Assembly (NCBI RefSeq): GCF_024508295.1
Contig: NZ_CP101990.1
Coordinates: forward strand, 2,666,001 to 2,730,000
Length of the DNA: 64,000 nt
Direction of reading: 5' to 3'
DNA from: Aeromicrobium duanguangcaii
GTDB lineage: Bacteria > Actinomycetota > Actinomycetes > Propionibacteriales > Nocardioidaceae
Shown in pieces: positions 35,451-43,344 of this stretch (position 1 is the stretch's first letter; each line of letters begins with the position of its first letter). The notes beneath the pieces are model-generated. The model saw only the letters and a program-made list of their open reading frames with translations. It did not search any database and was not told the origin of the DNA. The translations under genes and the position numbers were made by a program.

Positions 35451-36799
35451 CGGCGAGCGGGGTCGAGCCGGTAGCGGCGCTGGAACACGATCGCCACGAC
35501 CATCAGTGCGGCCGGCAGCACGGTGAAGCCCCACAGCAGCGCGTTCATCGCCGAGTCGGGCTGCGTCACCTCGACGTCGGCGGTGCTGGAGATGAAGCCG
35601 CCCACGGCCAGCGCGGCCGAGTACAGGTACGGCCCGGCCGCCGTTCCCAGCGCCTCGGTGGCCGTCCAGACCCCCGTGTACGCGCCGGCCTGGGAGTCCC
35701 CCTTCTCCTCCGCGGCCGCGACGGCGTCCGGCACCATCGAGAAGGCGAACAGCTGCAGGCCGGCGAACGCGAAGCCCATGACCGCGACGACCACGACGGA
35801 CACGGCGACCGCGTCCAGCCACGCGCCCAGCGCCACCGCCAGCGAACCGACGACGAAGATCAGCTGGGAGAGCAGCAGACCGCGCTGCTTCCCGATCCTG
35901 CGGGAGAGCCTCAGCCAGATCGGTCCGGCCAGGACCGCGGGAGCGAGGAAGCAGCCCATGAAAACCGCCGTCAGGCCCGCGCTGTCGAAGACGTAGCGCG
36001 TGAAGTACGGCAGCGCCGCCATGAACAGGTGGGTCGTGGTGCCGGTGAACAGGTAGGACAGGACCAGCATGCGGAAGTCGCGGTCGGCCCAGGCCACCTT
36101 CACGTCCGCGATCGTCGAGTGCCCGGCGGACTCGGCCGGTGCCCGGAAGCCGCACGCGTCGGTCAGCCGGCGCACGCCCAGGATCGCCACGAGGGCCGAC
36201 ACCACCATCACGACGGCCAGGACGGCGGCCATCGTCGTGTAGTCGCCGCGCTGCTCGCTGGACACGAGCGCGGGCGCGGCGACGCCGGCGCCCAGCAGTC
36301 CGACCGTCAGGAACAGCATCCGGAACATGAAGACGCGGGTGCGCTCGTGGTAGCCGATCCGCAGGTCGGACGGGGTGGTCAGGTAAGGCACCTGGAACAT
36401 CGCGAACAGCAGGTTGCCGACGATGTACCAACCGCCGACCCATGCGGCGGCGGGTGCGCCCTCGAGCGAGGACGGGACCGTGAACATCGCCACCATCGCC
36501 AGGCCGAGGGCCACGCCCCCGGTCATCATGCGGCGCCGGTGTCCGAGGGCTCGTGCCTGGCGGTCCGAGCGCGAGCCGATCATCGGGTGGATGACGACGT
36601 CGATGATCTTCGGCAGCAGCAGGGTCAGACCGGCGAGAGCGGCGGCGACCCCGAGGATGTCGGTCAGGAAGTACAGCAGCAGCAGGCCGGGCACCGTGAC
36701 CCAGACGCCCATGCCGAACGAGCCGGAGGCGTAAGCGGACAGGGCGCCGACGGGCGCGCGGGTCGACTCGTCGATGGGCGCGTCCTCACGGGCACTCAT
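35447..36799 (-). CDS. GPH-type MFS symporter
   Basis: A 450-residue, 12-segment permease. The N-terminal half has VPGLLLLYFLTDILG, the loop GSRSDRQARALGHRRRMM (about 79-96) in the GPH signature position, and MFQVPYLTTPSDL. It is related to the transporter at 2861-4174, including a shared late segment (GGYVSSTGDETVTQPDSA there, GGFISSTADVEVTQPDSA here). That is an unusually specific similarity for a loop region and suggests common ancestry. It is third gene in the operon, with ATGA overlaps on both sides. Confidence 0.84.
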   Translation of the reverse strand: MSAREDAPIDESTRAPVGALSAYASGSFGMGVWVTVPGLLLLYFLTDILGVAAALAGLTLLLPKIIDVVIHPMIGSRSDRQARALGHRRRMMTGGVALGLAMVAMFTVPSSLEGAPAAAWVGGWYIVGNLLFAMFQVPYLTTPSDLRIGYHERTRVFMFRMLFLTVGLLGAGVAAPALVSSEQRGDYTTMAAVLAVVMVVSALVAILGVRRLTDACGFRAPAESAGHSTIADVKVAWADRDFRMLVLSYLFTGTTTHLFMAALPYFTRYVFDSAGLTAVFMGCFLAPAVLAGPIWLRLSRRIGKQRGLLLSQLIFVVGSLAVALGAWLDAVAVSVVVVAVMGFAFAGLQLFAFSMVPDAVAAAEEKGDSQAGAYTGVWTATEALGTAAGPYLYSAALAVGGFISSTADVEVTQPDSAMNALLWGFTVLPAALMVVAIVFQRRYRLDPARR

Positions 36800-37650
36800 C
36801 GGACGCCCGCCGTTCCCCGGTGACGTGCGACGACGCCGGCGGCGAGCTCGGCACCGTCGAACGCGCCGGCGGCGGCGCGGCCGGCGAGGGTGCGGCGGAC
36901 GATCCCGTCGGTGATCTGCGGCAGGTGCCGGGACAGGAAGAACTCCACCGCTCCCCTGCCCGTGGTGGTGATGTCGCGGCGGGCCCGAGCCGACAGCGCC
37001 GCGAGGTGGATCGCGTCGACGACGCCCTCGAGGGACTCGTAGCTGCTCATGCCCTCCAGGGACAGCCCCGCCTCGCGGGTGGAGTCGTGGATGGGGCTGC
37101 GGACGGCGGACGGATAGACGCAGGTGACCCCCACGTGCGTGCCCAGCTCGAGTCGCAGGGCATCGGCGTAGGCGACCATCGCGCGCTTGGAGGCGCCGTA
37201 GGCCGCCGCCAACGGCAACTGCATGACGGCCATGCGCGAGGTGACCATGACGACGCGGCCGCGGGAGGCGACGAGCGCGTCCACGCACGCCGCCGTGATC
37301 CGCCACGTGCCGACCAGGTTGATCTCGAGCTGACGACGGACCTCGTCGCCGGGCGCGAGCTCGGCCGGGGCCGGCCCGCCGATGCCCGCGTTGTTGACCA
37401 GCACGTCGAGACCGCCGAGCAGGTCGATGGCCCGGGCGACGCCGGATGCGGCCGAGTCGTCGTCGGTGATGTCGCACGCGACGACCTCGAAGGGCTCGTC
37501 CCCCGCCGGGGCGATGTCGAGGCCGACCACGACGGCCCCCTCGGAGACGAGACGGCGGCCGAGCTCGCGGCCGAGCGTCCCGGACGCGCCGGTGATGAGG
37601 ACGCGGCGCCCGGCGGCGGGCCGGCGGGGCGTCAGGAGCGAGAGCTTCAT
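36796..37650 (-). CDS. SDR-family oxidoreductase
   Basis: A 284-residue short-chain dehydrogenase. Cofactor motif TGASGTLGRELGRRL (about 20-34), CDITDDD at the adenine-binding Asp, LVNNAGIGG (about 86), Ser in VMVTSRMAVM, and Tyr-Lys in YGASKRAM (about 150-154). It overlaps both the monooxygenase gene and the transporter gene by 4 bp, so the three products should be made together. It could oxidise an alcohol to the ketone or aldehyde used by the monooxygenase, or reduce a product; the direction is unknown. Confidence 0.86.
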   Translation of the reverse strand: MKLSLLTPRRPAAGRRVLITGASGTLGRELGRRLVSEGAVVVGLDIAPAGDEPFEVVACDITDDDSAASGVARAIDLLGGLDVLVNNAGIGGPAPAELAPGDEVRRQLEINLVGTWRITAACVDALVASRGRVVMVTSRMAVMQLPLAAAYGASKRAMVAYADALRLELGTHVGVTCVYPSAVRSPIHDSTREAGLSLEGMSSYESLEGVVDAIHLAALSARARRDITTTGRGAVEFFLSRHLPQITDGIVRRTLAGRAAAGAFDGAELAAGVVARHRGTAGVR

Positions 37651-38996
37651 GCGGGGACCTCCTGGGAGACGGGACGGAAGGTGACGGCGCCGCGAGCGAC
37701 GCGGGCGGTGCCGGCAGCGATCTCCTTCGGCACGGCAGCGACGTACTCGTCGAAGTCGATGCGCATCATGGGCCGCTTGTGCCCCCATCGGGCGAAGGCG
37801 GCGGCGTACGTCGACTCCACGACCGCTCGCTGCTCCTCCGGCGCGGGCAGGCCGTAGCGGCCGCCGAGGTGCGCCGCGACGAGCTTGCCCTGTGCCTCGA
37901 CCACGGGCAGCGCGGCGCCCGTCGACTGCATGAGTCCCACGAACGCGAGACCGGGATCGTCGAGATGGAACACCCGCTGGTAGAGCGGCAGTCGCTCCGG
38001 GTCGGCGCCGATCCACCGCTCACCCAGGAACGGGATCGTGACGCGATAGCCGGTCGCCCACACGATGACGTCGACCTCGTCGGACGTGCCGTCCGTGAAG
38101 TGGACGCGCGACCCCTCGAAGCGCGCGATACCGGGCCGCGCGACGACCTCGCCGTGCGTGACGCGGTGCAGGATCGTGTCGCTGATCGTCGGGTGATTCT
38201 GGAACAGGCCGCCCGCAGGGGCAGGGAGGCCGTACGACTGCGGCGTGCCCACGGCGACCCTCAGCATCGTCTCGGCGACCTTCTGGCGAACCCGCCACGG
38301 CAGCGCCGACAACAGGGCGCCGGTCGCGTCGGCGGGCCGGCCGAAGAGGTACTTCGGCACGATGTGGACGCCGTGGCGCGCCGACAGCAGCACCGGGCCG
38401 CTGCCCACGTACGAGGCGTCGACCGCGATGTCCATCGCGGAGTTGCCCATCCCGACGACCATGACGCGTCGACCCGCGAACTGCGAGGCGCTGCGGTAGT
38501 CGTGCGCGTGCATCTGCTCGCCGTCGAACGTCCCGGGGTACTGCGGCTCGGGCCAGCGCGGGTCCCAGTTGTGGCCGTTCGCGACGACGACCGCGTCGAA
38601 GGTCTCGGCGGTCTCGACGCCGCCCGTGCGGGAGACGACGGCCCAGCCGGTGTCGGTGCGGTCGACCGAGACGACCTCGGTCCCGAACCGGATCCGCTCG
38701 GTGACGCCGAAGCGCTCGGCATAGTCCGCGAGGTAGCCCGCGATCATCGCGGCGGACGGGTAGTCGGGCCAGTCGGCCGGCATCGGGAAGTCCGCGAACT
38801 CGGTGCGGCCCTTGCTCGTGTTGAGGTGCAACGAGTCGTAGGCCGGCGACAGGCCGCTGGCGTTCCCCTGGACCCACAGGCCGCCGGGCCGGTCGCCCAG
38901 TTCGAGGACGGTGACGTCCAGGCCCTCGTCCAGCAGTGACTTGGCGGTCGTCAGACCGGCGGCGCCGGCGCCGACAACGGCGACATGAGCAGGCAT
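37647..38996 (-). CDS. Flavin-containing monooxygenase
   Basis: A 449-residue NADPH/FAD monooxygenase. The FAD motif GAGAAGLTTAKSLL is at about 8-21, the class B flavin-monooxygenase signature F-x-G-x3-H-x3-Y appears as FDGEQMHAHDY (about 158-168), the NADPH motif is GMGNSAMDI (about 182), and the ATG motif is WATGYRV near 310. The Tyr ending of the signature favours FMO over Baeyer-Villiger enzymes, which have Trp or a related residue. It heads the operon FMO-SDR-GPH-TauE. It has AAGGA 8-9 nt upstream of ATG 38996 and is divergent from a TetR gene. Confidence 0.88.
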   Translation of the reverse strand: MPAHVAVVGAGAAGLTTAKSLLDEGLDVTVLELGDRPGGLWVQGNASGLSPAYDSLHLNTSKGRTEFADFPMPADWPDYPSAAMIAGYLADYAERFGVTERIRFGTEVVSVDRTDTGWAVVSRTGGVETAETFDAVVVANGHNWDPRWPEPQYPGTFDGEQMHAHDYRSASQFAGRRVMVVGMGNSAMDIAVDASYVGSGPVLLSARHGVHIVPKYLFGRPADATGALLSALPWRVRQKVAETMLRVAVGTPQSYGLPAPAGGLFQNHPTISDTILHRVTHGEVVARPGIARFEGSRVHFTDGTSDEVDVIVWATGYRVTIPFLGERWIGADPERLPLYQRVFHLDDPGLAFVGLMQSTGAALPVVEAQGKLVAAHLGGRYGLPAPEEQRAVVESTYAAAFARWGHKRPMMRIDFDEYVAAVPKEIAAGTARVARGAVTFRPVSQEVPA

Positions 38997-39040
38997 GGGG
39001 GTGATTCCTTCGTGTGACGTACGTCTCGACGCCGGTCATT

Positions 39041-39056
39041 CAATCGCATGATGGAG
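39041..39056. promoter_or_regulatory. Operator-like site 1 at the FMO/TetR junction
   Basis: CAATCGCATGATGGAG matches site 2 (39093-39108) at 12 of 16 positions and shares the half-site TGATGGAG. It lies 45-60 bp upstream of the monooxygenase start, where a repressor would block that promoter. Confidence 0.5.
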
Positions 39057-39091
39057 AAGAGCGCAAGCAACTCTCACCAGGAGAAACCGAA

Positions 39092-39107
39092 TCCATCAAC
39101 TGATGGA
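39092..39107. promoter_or_regulatory. Operator-like palindrome, site 2
   Basis: TCCATCA-AC-TGATGGA is an inverted repeat with 7-bp arms. It sits 9 bp upstream of the tetR -10 hexamer, overlapping the expected -35/spacer, as expected for autorepression. Confidence 0.58.
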
Positions 39108-39116
39108 GTCATGGCG

Positions 39117-39122
39117 TAGGGT
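39117..39122 (+). promoter_or_regulatory. Putative leaderless -10 (TAGGGT) for tetR
   Basis: TAGGGT then 6 nt then ATG at 39129. Confidence 0.6.
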
Positions 39123-39128
39123 GACGGC

Positions 39129-39764
39129 ATGAGCGAGCAGCAGTCGAGCCGTGACCGCATCCTGGCCGCCGCCTCGCGGCTGTTCGCCGAGCGCGGGTAC
39201 GACGCCACCAGCACGCGTGCGATCGCCGAGGCCGTCGGCCTCAACATCGCCACGGTGGCCTATCACGTGGGCGGCAAGAGCGACCTCTACCGCGAGGTCA
39301 TGCGCGAGGCGCACATCGCCCAGCGTGACTCCGTCGAGCAGGCGCTGACCACCCTCCCCGACACCGAGGCGACGCCCGAGGCGGCGCGCGCCGGACTGCA
39401 CGCGTTCATCGACGCGTACCTGAGCTTCTGCGTGGCCCACCCCGACGTCCCCGCGCTGTGGATGCGACGCTGGCTCGCCGAGGGCGAGATGCTGTCCGAG
39501 CTCGAGACCGAGTTCACCGGCCCGCTCGTCGAGCGGGTCGCCGGTCGCGTCCGCGCGCTGCTCGAGAGCGCCCACGTCACGACGGACGCCGACCTGGACC
39601 TGCTCGTCTACACGATCGTGTGGACGACCCACGCCTTCAGCCGGGCCGGCGTGGTCGACCCGACGGGTACCCGGGCCCAGCCCACGGATCACCCGACATT
39701 CGAGCGATTCCGGCGCCACCTGCACGACCTCGTCGACGGCGCCCTCTCCCTGCCCGTCGCCTGA
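39129..39764 (+). CDS. TetR-family regulator of the monooxygenase operon
   Basis: A 211-residue regulator. The helix-turn-helix reads TSTRAIAEAVGLNIATVAYHVGGKSDLYREV (about 28-58), and the C-terminal domain has a TetR_C_7-like pattern with MRRWLAEGE near 115. It is divergent from the FMO gene with two operator-like sites in the 132-bp gap. The simplest model is a repressor released by the monooxygenase substrate or a related molecule, which is inferred from layout. Confidence 0.88.
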   Translation: MSEQQSSRDRILAAASRLFAERGYDATSTRAIAEAVGLNIATVAYHVGGKSDLYREVMREAHIAQRDSVEQALTTLPDTEATPEAARAGLHAFIDAYLSFCVAHPDVPALWMRRWLAEGEMLSELETEFTGPLVERVAGRVRALLESAHVTTDADLDLLVYTIVWTTHAFSRAGVVDPTGTRAQPTDHPTFERFRRHLHDLVDGALSLPVA

Positions 39765-39814
39765 TCCGCGTCACACGACACGGACCGGACTGAGCGCGAT
39801 TTCGCTAGACAGTT

Positions 39815-39820
39815 TAACCT
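39815..39820 (+). promoter_or_regulatory. Putative leaderless -10 (TAACCT) for the MMPL gene
   Basis: TAACCT then 6 nt then GTG at 39827. CTAGA (39805-39809) and TCTAG (39821-39825) form a short inverted repeat around it. Confidence 0.53.
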
Positions 39821-39826
39821 TCTAGC

Positions 39827-41878
39827 GTGAATCGCCGCGCGCAACGCACCTTTCCCCTGGCTCATCTCGTGGGCCCCAAGCGATCGATCGTGGTCGTGCT
39901 GCTCGGCTTCGTGGTCGCCGGCCTGATCATGGCGTTCGCGCCCGATCCGACCACCGGCTCGGAGGCCGGCTCGAACCTGCCGGACTCCGCGGAGTCGGCC
40001 CGGGCCCAGGCCGCGCTGAAGAAGCTGCCGAATGCGGACGAGGCGCCGGCCATCGTCGTCTACTCCAAGGACGGCGGACTCGACGGGCGTGACCTGGCGG
40101 CGATCGCCGAACGCTCGCGCGCCATCTCGTCCGAGCTCGGCGTCGAGGTCAGCCCGCCGGTGCCCGCCGAGGACCAGTCCGCCGCACTCGTCGCCGTGCC
40201 GTTCGAGACGGGCCTGGAGTCCGACGAGAACAAGGACCGGGTCAAGGAGCTGCGCGACCTCGCGAAGCAGGACCTGCCCGACGGCGTGAAGGCCCAGGCC
40301 ACGGGCGCACCGGCCGTCCAGGCCGACCTCGGTGCCGTGTTCGCCGGTGCCGACGTGCGCCTGCTGGCCGTCACCGCCGCGGTCGTGGCCATCCTGCTCA
40401 TCGTCACGTACCGCAGCCCGTGGCTGTGGCTCGTGCCGCTGACCATCATCGGCATCGGCGACCGGGTGGCCGCCCGCGCGCTCGAGGGCGTCTCCGGCGC
40501 GTTCGACGTGGGCATCGACGGCTCCATCACCGGCATCACGTCGGTCCTGGTCTTCGGCGCCGGCACCAACTACGCCCTGTTGCTGATCGCCCGCTATCGC
40601 GAGGAGCTGCGCCGCCACTCGTCGCGGCACGAGGCCATGCGCACCGCCGTCGGCGGCGCGGCGCCGGCCATCCTGTCCAGCTCGGGCACCGTGGTCCTCG
40701 CGCTGCTGTCGCTGCTGATCGCCGACTCGCCGTTCGTCAGCGCGATCGGCTGGTCCGGTGCGCTCGGCATCGCGGTCGCCGTGGCGTTCGCCCTGCTCGT
40801 GCTGCCCTCGGCCATGGTCATCCCGGGTCGCTGGCTGTTCTGGCCGTTCGTCCCGCGCGAGGGCGACGCCGACCCGTCCGAGAAGGGCTGGTGGTTCCGC
40901 GTCGGCACGGCGGTCACCTCCAGGCCGTGGCCGACCACGATCGCGGCCCTCGCGGTGCTGACGGCCATGGCCGCGGGCCTGCTGGGCCTCAACACGGGCC
41001 TGGGCCAGAGCGAGCAGTTCCTCGACACCCCGGAGTCGATCACCGCCCAGGAGACGCTGCAGGACAACTTCGCCGCCGGCATCTCCTCGCCGACCACGGT
41101 GGTCACCTCACCGGACAAGGTCGAGTCCGTCGTGGCCGCGGCGAACCAGGTCGAGGGCGTCGAGAGCGCCCGGCCCGCGAACGCGACGGACGACCTCGCC
41201 GAGGTGCAGGTCGTGCTCTCGGTCGAGCCCGAGAGTGAGAAGGCCCTGACCACGATCGAAGACCTTCGCACGGCCGTGCACGACGCCGATCCGGACTCGC
41301 TCGTGGGTGGCACCGACGCGCAGGCCCTGGACGAGAACCAGACGGCGTCCGACGACCGCCGGCGCGTCATCCCGATCGTGCTCGCCATCGTGCTGGTCAT
41401 GCTGCTGGTGCTGCTGCGCTCGGTCGTGGCCGCGGTCCTGCTGTGCGCGACGACCGTGCTGTCCTACCTGTCCGCCCTGGGCGTCGGCTGGGTGCTGTTC
41501 GATCGGGTGCTCGGCTGGTCGGCGATGGACGTCAGCACACCGCTGCTCGCGTTCATCTTCCTGGTCGCGCTGGGCGTGGACTACAACATCTTCCTGACGG
41601 CGCGAGCGCGCGAGGAGATGGTCGTGACGGGCGACGCGACGGCCTCGATCGTCAAGGCGCTCGCCGTCACGGGCGGCGTCATCACGAGCGCCGGCATCCT
41701 GCTGGCCGCCGTGTTCGCCGTCCTGGGCGTGCTGCCGCTCGTGCTGCTGGCGCAGCTCGGCGTCATCGTCGGATTCGGCGTGCTGCTGGACACCGTGCTG
41801 GTGCGTGGCGTCGCGACACCGGCCATCGTGGCGCTGTGCGGCCGCTGGTTCTGGTGGCCCAGCAAGCTCTCGCGATGA
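39827..41878 (+). CDS. MMPL/RND-family transporter with an altered proton-relay motif
   Basis: A 683-residue export pump with two repeats, each made of a large periplasmic domain and about six membrane segments. The second repeat has the normal proton-relay helix FLVALGVDYNIFL (about 580). The equivalent helix of the first repeat reads FGAGTNYALLLIARYREE, with Asn at residue 248 where the family usually has Asp (GTDYALLL). MMPL proteins move lipids, siderophores or drugs driven by protons. It stands alone after tetR, with its own promoter and a strong hairpin after its stop. Confidence 0.9.
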   Translation: MNRRAQRTFPLAHLVGPKRSIVVVLLGFVVAGLIMAFAPDPTTGSEAGSNLPDSAESARAQAALKKLPNADEAPAIVVYSKDGGLDGRDLAAIAERSRAISSELGVEVSPPVPAEDQSAALVAVPFETGLESDENKDRVKELRDLAKQDLPDGVKAQATGAPAVQADLGAVFAGADVRLLAVTAAVVAILLIVTYRSPWLWLVPLTIIGIGDRVAARALEGVSGAFDVGIDGSITGITSVLVFGAGTNYALLLIARYREELRRHSSRHEAMRTAVGGAAPAILSSSGTVVLALLSLLIADSPFVSAIGWSGALGIAVAVAFALLVLPSAMVIPGRWLFWPFVPREGDADPSEKGWWFRVGTAVTSRPWPTTIAALAVLTAMAAGLLGLNTGLGQSEQFLDTPESITAQETLQDNFAAGISSPTTVVTSPDKVESVVAAANQVEGVESARPANATDDLAEVQVVLSVEPESEKALTTIEDLRTAVHDADPDSLVGGTDAQALDENQTASDDRRRVIPIVLAIVLVMLLVLLRSVVAAVLLCATTVLSYLSALGVGWVLFDRVLGWSAMDVSTPLLAFIFLVALGVDYNIFLTARAREEMVVTGDATASIVKALAVTGGVITSAGILLAAVFAVLGVLPLVLLAQLGVIVGFGVLLDTVLVRGVATPAIVALCGRWFWWPSKLSR

Positions 41879-41883
41879 CGAAA

Positions 41884-41918
41884 GGCTCCGGCGGTCGGTG
41901 AGACCGACCGCCGGAGCC
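41884..41918. terminator. Hairpin after the MMPL gene
   Basis: Perfect 16-bp arms (41884-41899 and 41903-41918) with a 3-nt loop, 5 bp after the MMPL stop and before the convergent DUF3073 gene. Confidence 0.82.
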
Positions 41919-41999
41919 GTCCGGGCACCACGGTGCCCTACAGGTGTCGCTTCAGTGGAGTCCGTCGTCAGACGACGGAAGGAGACATCGCCCAGCCGC

Positions 42000-42176
42000 T
42001 CAACTGGCGGCCGGGCCTCCCAGTTCCTTGGCGAGATCTACGTACTGGTCCGGGATCGGGTCACCGGACTCTCCGTGAAGCTCTCGGGCCAGATCATTGA
42101 AATCGGTGTCCAATGTCCGGTACTTGAGATCGCGAGCGACCTTGGTCTGCTTCGCTTTCGCACGGCCGCGGCCCAT
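42000..42176 (-). CDS. DUF3073 family small protein
   Basis: A 58-residue basic protein beginning MGRGRAKAKQTKVARDLKY, the conserved start of the actinobacterial DUF3073 family, then an acidic, Asp-rich C-terminal half (DLARELHGESGDPIPDQY). There is no known function; the basic head could contact RNA or the ribosome. GAGGGGG lies about 8 nt upstream of ATG 42176. Its position next to purM is conserved in mycobacteria (Rv0810c by Rv0809) and Streptomyces, from memory. It is read on the same strand as purM-purF and lies after them. Confidence 0.88.
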   Translation of the reverse strand: MGRGRAKAKQTKVARDLKYRTLDTDFNDLARELHGESGDPIPDQYVDLAKELGGPAAS

Positions 42177-42300
42177 GGGCTCGACCCCCTCGCACTCAGT
42201 GGTTCACAATGTCGTGCTCCCAAGCGTACCGAAACGTTCCCAGAAAGCATGCAGGGCCCCCGGTTCGGCGGGTTCGCGAACCGGTATTGCAGCGAATATT

Positions 42301-43344
42301 TCAGATGAGAGTGACCGAACCGCCCGGTCCGTGCTCGTCGGCGGCGCCGACCTCGCCCGCGATCCAGGCGTCGACGCCGTGCTCGGCCAGCAGGGAGACG
42401 GCCGCGTCGGCGGCGTCGGGGGCCACGATCGCGACCATGCCGACGCCCATGTTCAGGGCCTGGTCCAGATCGGCCTGGGCGACGCCGCCCAGCTCGCCGA
42501 CCAGGGAGAAGACCGGAGCCGGGGTCCAGGACGAGCGGTCGAGCCGGACCGACACCGAGTCGGGCAGCACGCGCTCGAGGTTGGCCGCCAGGCCTCCCCC
42601 GGTGATGTGCGACATCGCGTGCACCTCGACGGCATCGGCCAGGGCCAGGCACGGCTTGGTGTACAGCCGCGTGGGCGTGAGGAGCTCCTCGCCCAGCGTG
42701 CGGCCGAACTCGGGAACCTCACGGTCGAGCTTCCAGCCGGCGATGTCGAAGAAGACGTGGCGCACGAGCGAGTAACCGTTCGAGTGCAGTCCGGAGGACG
42801 CCATGGCGATGACGACGTCGCCCTCGCGCACGAGGTCGGCGCCCAGCAGGCGGTCGGCCTCGACGACTCCCGTCGTGGAGCCGGCGATGTCGTACTCGTC
42901 GGGGGCCAGCAGGCCGGGGTGCTCGGCGGTCTCGCCGCCCAGCAGCGCGGTGCCCGTCTCGGCACACGCCTCGGCGATGCCCTTGACGATGTCGGCGATG
43001 CGCTCGGGCACGACCTTGCCGGTCGCGATGTAGTCGGTGAGGAACAGCGGCTCGGCGCCACAGACCACGAGGTCGTCGACCAGCATGCCGACGAGGTCGA
43101 AGCCGATCGTGTCGTGCCGGTCCATGGCCTGGGCGATGGCGACCTTGGTGCCGACGCCGTCGGCGCTGGTGGCCAGCAGCGGCCGCGTGTACGACTTGAG
43201 CGCCGAGGCGTCGAACAGCCCGGCGAAGCCGCCGATGCCGCCCACGACCTCCGGACGCGTCGCGCGGGCGACCCACTGCTTCATGAGCTCGACGGCGCGG
43301 TCGCCCGCTTCGATCGAGACTCCGGCGGAGGCGTACGAGGTCAC
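42301..43344 (-). CDS. purM: Phosphoribosylformylglycinamidine cyclo-ligase (AIR synthetase)
   Basis: The fifth step of purine synthesis, closing the imidazole ring with ATP. It has 347 residues. The N-terminal glycine-rich region is GGIGGFAGLFD, the ATP-binding signature is ATSADGVGTKVAIA (about 59-72), followed by DDLVVCGAEPLFLTDY, GGETAEHPG and, in the C-terminal AIRS domain, HITGGGLAANLERVLP. GTG 43344 overlaps the purF stop by 4 bp (GTGA), so purF-purM is a coupled pair. Confidence 0.97.
   Translation of the reverse strand: MTSYASAGVSIEAGDRAVELMKQWVARATRPEVVGGIGGFAGLFDASALKSYTRPLLATSADGVGTKVAIAQAMDRHDTIGFDLVGMLVDDLVVCGAEPLFLTDYIATGKVVPERIADIVKGIAEACAETGTALLGGETAEHPGLLAPDEYDIAGSTTGVVEADRLLGADLVREGDVVIAMASSGLHSNGYSLVRHVFFDIAGWKLDREVPEFGRTLGEELLTPTRLYTKPCLALADAVEVHAMSHITGGGLAANLERVLPDSVSVRLDRSSWTPAPVFSLVGELGGVAQADLDQALNMGVGMVAIVAPDAADAAVSLLAEHGVDAWIAGEVGAADEHGPGGSVTLI

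Noticed and set aside
42177-42300. Possible riboswitch in the purM-DUF3073 gap
   Set aside because: The 124-bp gap holds short inverted repeats (around CCGGTTCGCGAACC) but no purine-riboswitch or other recognisable aptamer core. The purF promoter looks leaderless, which leaves no room for one upstream of purF.
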